Below are positions 6,536 through 9,631 of a DNA stretch of 9,631 bases, in pieces (position 1 is the stretch's first letter; every line of letters starts with the position of its first letter). Origin of the DNA: CAMCXT01 sp046302715. Its GTDB lineage: Bacteria; Bacteroidota; Bacteroidia; M30B66. Below the pieces are notes generated by a model. It was not told where the DNA came from, made no database searches, and saw only the letters and a program-made list of their open reading frames with translations. Location: positions 1-9,631 of the forward strand of contig JBKCHQ010000003.1 of assembly GCA_046302715.1 (NCBI GenBank), in the 5' to 3' direction. The translations under genes and the position numbers were made by a program.

Positions 6536-7276
6536 GTGTCAGACAGCATCGTTATTATACCTACCTACAACGAACTCGAGAATATCGGGCAAATGGTGCA
6601 CAAGGTGTTTTCGCTGCCCAAGGAATTCCATCTGTTAATTGTGGACGATGGCTCACCCGATGGAACTGCTGCTGAGGTAAAAAAACTTCAAGGTCAATAT
6701 CCGGGTAAGCTCCATTTGCTTGAACGTACCGAAAAGAAAGGCCTAGGAACAGCCTACATTGCAGGATTTAAGTGGGTTTTGGATCGCAATTATGCGTTTG
6801 TTTTTGAGATGGACTGCGATTTTTCGCATAATCCCGATGATTTGATTCATTTGTACGAGGCTTGTGCCCAAAATGGAGCCGATTTGGCCATTGGGTCGCG
6901 TTATGTTACCGGGGTTAATGTGGTAAATTGGCCCATGCGAAGGGTGTTGATGTCGTATTATGCCTCTGCATACGTTCGGTGCATCACGGGAATGACCATT
7001 CGCGATACCACGGCTGGATTTAAATGCTATCGTCGCTCGGTATTAGAACAGATGGATCTGGAGCGTATTAAGTTTATGGGATATGCCTTTCAGATCGAGA
7101 TGAAATTTACGGCCTGGAAAATGGGCTTTAATCTGGTGGAGGTTCCGATTATATTTTACGAGCGCAGCTCCGGACAATCAAAAATGTCGGGCAAAATTTT
7201 TAGAGAAGCCGTAATAGGTGTAATTGAACTGAAGCTTAACAGCCTGTTTAGAAAATATCCTCAAGTAAAGCGATAA
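6536..7276 (+). CDS. Polyprenol-phosphate mannosyltransferase-like GT2 glycosyltransferase (DPM1 type)
   Basis: Family 2 glycosyltransferase of 246 residues resembling dolichol-phosphate mannose synthase. That family transfers a sugar, usually mannose from GDP-mannose, to a polyprenyl phosphate on the cytosolic membrane face for later glycosylation. Visible motifs, numbered from the GTG start: IVIIPTYNE at 5-13, DDGSPDGT at 37-44, the metal-binding DCD at 93-95, GSRY at 120-123, RDTTAGFKCY at 156-165, and IIFYERSSGQSKMS near 205-218. No hydrophobic membrane segment follows, so it is the short soluble form that acts peripherally. GTG at 6536 is chosen because the frame's earlier TTG (6512) lies in a promoter element and the protein then begins just before the first strand. 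It has its own promoter between hemE and pyrG. Lipid and sugar specificity cannot be read from sequence. Confidence 0.88.
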   Translation: MSDSIVIIPTYNELENIGQMVHKVFSLPKEFHLLIVDDGSPDGTAAEVKKLQGQYPGKLHLLERTEKKGLGTAYIAGFKWVLDRNYAFVFEMDCDFSHNPDDLIHLYEACAQNGADLAIGSRYVTGVNVVNWPMRRVLMSYYASAYVRCITGMTIRDTTAGFKCYRRSVLEQMDLERIKFMGYAFQIEMKFTAWKMGFNLVEVPIIFYERSSGQSKMSGKIFREAVIGVIELKLNSLFRKYPQVKR

Positions 7277-7341
7277 TTCTTTTTTGAGTTCTTAACATAT
7301 TGATCTTAAAAGAAAGTGTCAAATCTGTAGGCTCGATTCCT

Positions 7342-7370
7342 TTTGAACGCGGTTTAATTTTCTATTTTTG
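7342..7370 (+). promoter_or_regulatory. pyrG promoter, Bacteroidota type
   Basis: The -7 element TATTTTTG (7363-7370) matches TAnnTTTG and lies 16 bases before the pyrG ATG. A TTTG at 7342-7345 is 17 bases upstream of it and may be the -33 element. This is the most complete of the four promoters seen here. Confidence 0.65.
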
Positions 7371-7386
7371 ACAAAACAAAGCTACT

Positions 7387-9042
7387 ATGTCGTCGCCCGC
7401 CAAATACATCTTCGTAACCGGTGGGGTAGCCTCCTCACTTGGAAAAGGAATTATTTCTGCATCTCTGGCCAAATTGCTGCAAGCACGGGGCTACTCTGTA
7501 ACCATTCAGAAATTCGATCCCTATATTAATGTGGATCCCGGAACATTAAATCCCTACGAACATGGCGAATGCTATGTTACGGAAGATGGCGCCGAAACCG
7601 ATCTCGATTTGGGGCATTACGAGCGCTTTTTAAATATTCCAACCTCTCAGGCCAACAATGTTACAACCGGGAGAATTTACAAGGAAGTGATCGAGAAAGA
7701 ACGCCGCGGCGATTATTTAGGTAAAACCGTTCAAATCATTCCTCACATTACCGACGAAATAAAACGACGAATGAAGCTACTCGGCGAAAGCGGTCGTTAC
7801 GAGTTTGTAATCACCGAAATTGGCGGAACTGTGGGCGATATCGAATCGCTGCCCTATATCGAGTCTATTCGTCAGCTAAAATTAGAATTAGGTTCGCAGG
7901 ATTGTTTGGTGATTCATCTTACGCTTATTCCGTACCTTTCTGCAGCGGGCGAACTTAAAACCAAGCCCACTCAGCACTCCGTTAAAATGTTTTTGGAGCA
8001 GGGGGTTCAGCCCGATATTTTGGTGTGCCGTACCGAGCATCCCATTAGTGCAGATATGAAACGGAAAATCGGGCTTTTTTGCAATGTCAACGAAGAGTCG
8101 GTTATCGAATCGTCTGATGCCCCATCCATCTATGATGTGCCGCTTCTTATGGAGAAAGAAGCGCTCGACCAGGTGGTGCTTAAAAAATTGGGTATGCCGG
8201 CACAGAATAAACCTGACCTTGAACACTGGAAGGATTTTCTGTATCGGTTGAGAAATCCTGAGCATACGATTGAGATTGGGATTGTAGGAAAATATATTGA
8301 ACTCAAAGATTCATATAAGTCCATTGCTGAGGCTTTTATTCATTCTGGCGCACATAATCGTTGTCAGGTTAAGTTAAGGTGGATACATTCTGAGCAAATT
8401 TCGGAAGACAATGTGGGTGAGTTGTTCAGCGGACTTTCAGGGGTTTTAGTAGCTCCAGGTTTTGGTGAGCGCGGAATTGAGGGTAAGATTACAGCGATTA
8501 ATTATGTTCGTGTAAATCAAATTCCATTTTTGGGCATATGCTTGGGTATGCAGTGCGCCGTTATTGAGTTTGCCCGAAACGTTTTGGGTTTAAAAGATGC
8601 ACATTCCACCGAGATGAATCCCAAAACAAAGGCTCCTGTGATTCATTTACAGGAAGCGCAAAAAAAGGTAACGCATAAAGGCGGTACGATGCGTTTGGGT
8701 GCTTATCCTTGCAATGTTTCAAAAGATTCGAAAGCGTGGAATGCTTACAATCGCACACAGGTTTCTGAGCGTCATCGTCATCGTTTTGAATTTAATAACG
8801 TTTACCTGGATCAATTTCAGCAAAACGGCATGAACGCCAGCGGAATAAATCCCGATAGTCATTTGGTGGAAATTGTCGAAATTAAGGAACATCCTTGGTT
8901 TATTGGAGTTCAGTTCCATCCCGAATACAAAAGCACGGTAGACAATCCACATCCGCTATTCATCTCTTTTGTACAGGCGGGTTTAAGCTATAGTGCAGTG
9001 CAGGGTATTGCTGCTAAGAAACGGAATGCTTTAACTAAGTAG
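7387..9042 (+). CDS. pyrG: CTP synthase (glutamine-hydrolysing)
   Basis: Makes CTP from UTP, ATP and glutamine in the cytosol, the last step of pyrimidine nucleotide synthesis. At 551 residues it is close to the family norm (E. coli 545). The N-terminal amidoligase domain starts with the P-loop-type stretch VTGGVASSLGKG at 10-21, followed by KFDPYINVDPGT at 42-53, EHGE at 58-61 and EIGGTVGDIES at 144-154. The C-terminal class I glutamine amidotransferase domain (from about 295) carries the oxyanion-loop region PGFGERG at 357-363, the nucleophile C385 in GICLGMQ, and H511 and E513 in QFHPEYKS. All catalytic residues are present and the frame is intact. It has its own promoter and stands apart from both neighbours. 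An unrelated 589-base stretch with no clear gene follows. Confidence 0.98.
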   Translation: MSSPAKYIFVTGGVASSLGKGIISASLAKLLQARGYSVTIQKFDPYINVDPGTLNPYEHGECYVTEDGAETDLDLGHYERFLNIPTSQANNVTTGRIYKEVIEKERRGDYLGKTVQIIPHITDEIKRRMKLLGESGRYEFVITEIGGTVGDIESLPYIESIRQLKLELGSQDCLVIHLTLIPYLSAAGELKTKPTQHSVKMFLEQGVQPDILVCRTEHPISADMKRKIGLFCNVNEESVIESSDAPSIYDVPLLMEKEALDQVVLKKLGMPAQNKPDLEHWKDFLYRLRNPEHTIEIGIVGKYIELKDSYKSIAEAFIHSGAHNRCQVKLRWIHSEQISEDNVGELFSGLSGVLVAPGFGERGIEGKITAINYVRVNQIPFLGICLGMQCAVIEFARNVLGLKDAHSTEMNPKTKAPVIHLQEAQKKVTHKGGTMRLGAYPCNVSKDSKAWNAYNRTQVSERHRHRFEFNNVYLDQFQQNGMNASGINPDSHLVEIVEIKEHPWFIGVQFHPEYKSTVDNPHPLFISFVQAGLSYSAVQGIAAKKRNALTK

Positions 9043-9631
9043 AGGTCAATTGTTACTTGAGTAGTTTATTCAATTCACGCAAAGGGTTATTGGAGTCCGT
9101 AAAGTTCGAATTCCACAATTCAAACCGTTTGCGTCATTAAGGCTCCATCTGTTACTAGAAAGGTAGAACATAGGCTATGCAGGCGTATATCCACTTATAA
9201 AAAGGAGGAAATAAGGGGGAAGGGTTTGGCGACTGCGTAACAAGTGTAATTAACTATAATTTTATTAATTGATTTTCTCTGAGAAATCTTATTTGGCATA
9301 ACCTGATATAACGTTTCTTCAGCATTAATTTTAACATGCGGCTGTGTATTGCAAAACGGCCTGTTTGATTATGTAAATGCGAAGTTAAAAGCTAAATAAA
9401 ACTACAAATAATCAATGTAAATAGAAGAGCCGATTTATATAAGTATATTTCGAAAACATTGTATAATAAATACCTATGGGGGAGGAATACAATGCTCAAA
9501 GTTTGGTATTGGAATGTTCCGTGTTTTTTTTGAGAACAACCTCTGGATGTTTTATAAAGTTATCAATGGCATGGTTGCTCTCATAAATGACCAGGGAGAA
9601 GTGGTCAAGCGAGAAGACAACGTGTGTATCC
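9043..9631. other. 589-base stretch after pyrG with no convincing complete gene
   Basis: It is AT-rich and stop-rich in all frames up to about 9490. It holds the inverted repeat at 9077-9134, purine-rich tracts near 9201-9227, and at the right edge a TATAAT (9462-9467), a GGGGGAGG run (9478-9485) and ATG (9492). That ATG opens only 13 codons before a stop that follows a T8 tract (9524-9531). Two frames run off the right edge. On the plus strand one is open from 9421, with a first ATG at 9514. On the minus strand one ends with TGA at 9498-9496 and is open for 44 codons. They overlap, and I recognise neither as a known protein. A partial gene is likely to begin or end here, but strand and identity cannot be decided from this window. 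Confidence 0.5.
9077..9134. repeat. Imperfect inverted repeat downstream of pyrG
   Basis: The left arm ACGCAAAGGGTT (9077-9088) and right arm AACCGTTTGCGT (9123-9134) pair at 11 of 12 positions around a 34-base middle. Weaker complementarity continues inwards (TTGGAGT against ATTCCAC). It starts 34 bases after the pyrG stop. It has no T-tract, so it is not a standard intrinsic terminator; it could be an RNA hairpin or a relic element end. Confidence 0.4.

Noticed and set aside
7277..7314. AT-only hairpin TTCTTTT/AAAAGAA after the glycosyltransferase as a terminator
   Set aside because: The stem is 7 AT-rich pairs with a 24-base loop and no T-run after it; too weak to call.
7888..8265. 125-codon antisense reading frame within pyrG
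   Set aside because: It lies wholly within a fully conserved CTP synthase frame and shows no recognisable domain; it is a shadow.
9103..9113. GTTCGAATTCC, resembling a tRNA T-loop, possibly an att site
   Set aside because: The flanking bases do not form a T-stem and no other tRNA arm is present upstream.

Overview
The window looks like a chromosomal segment of a Bacteroidota bacterium. Four copies of the Bacteroidota-type -7 promoter element TAnnTTTG lie 16 to 21 bases before start codons. No Shine-Dalgarno sequence precedes the recognised genes. The gene set also fits: a stand-alone heptose-phosphate kinase, a menaquinone methyltransferase and a class Ib aspartate-type aminotransferase. I cannot place it below phylum from sequence alone.

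Left part (1-2744, minus strand): an overlapping operon runs right to left. It holds a PLP aminotransferase (2744-1551), a heptose-7-phosphate kinase of the RfaE1/HldA type (1554-559), and a MenG/UbiE methyltransferase (572 to beyond the left edge). The stop and start codons overlap by 4 and 14 bases.

Middle (2745-6483): an 86-bp divergent promoter region serves the left operon and a plus-strand operon of four nearly touching genes. These are a ribulose-phosphate-3-epimerase-like protein with an extra C-terminal domain, a type Ib DAHP synthase, a KdsC-like HAD phosphatase with an odd N-terminal domain, and uroporphyrinogen decarboxylase (hemE). Gaps are 6 and 3 bases, then a 4-base overlap. 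The plain reading is pentose-phosphate to aromatic-amino-acid supply plus haem. However, the first three enzymes keep their catalytic residues while changing several substrate-contact motifs. Their order also mirrors the KdsD-KdsA-KdsC logic of Kdo synthesis, so a different 3-deoxy-ulosonic acid route is a testable alternative.

Right part (6484-9631): a polyprenol-phosphate-mannose-synthase-like glycosyltransferase and CTP synthase (pyrG), each with its own TAnnTTTG promoter. After pyrG come 589 bases with no convincing complete gene. That stretch holds an imperfect inverted repeat and, at the extreme right edge, ambiguous partial reading frames around a T8 tract.

The points most worth a second look are: the epimerase-like protein's tail; the changed PEP-site motif in the DAHP synthase; the degenerate XRE-like domain and altered motifs in the phosphatase; and a His-to-Leu change at a normally conserved active-site position of HemE.
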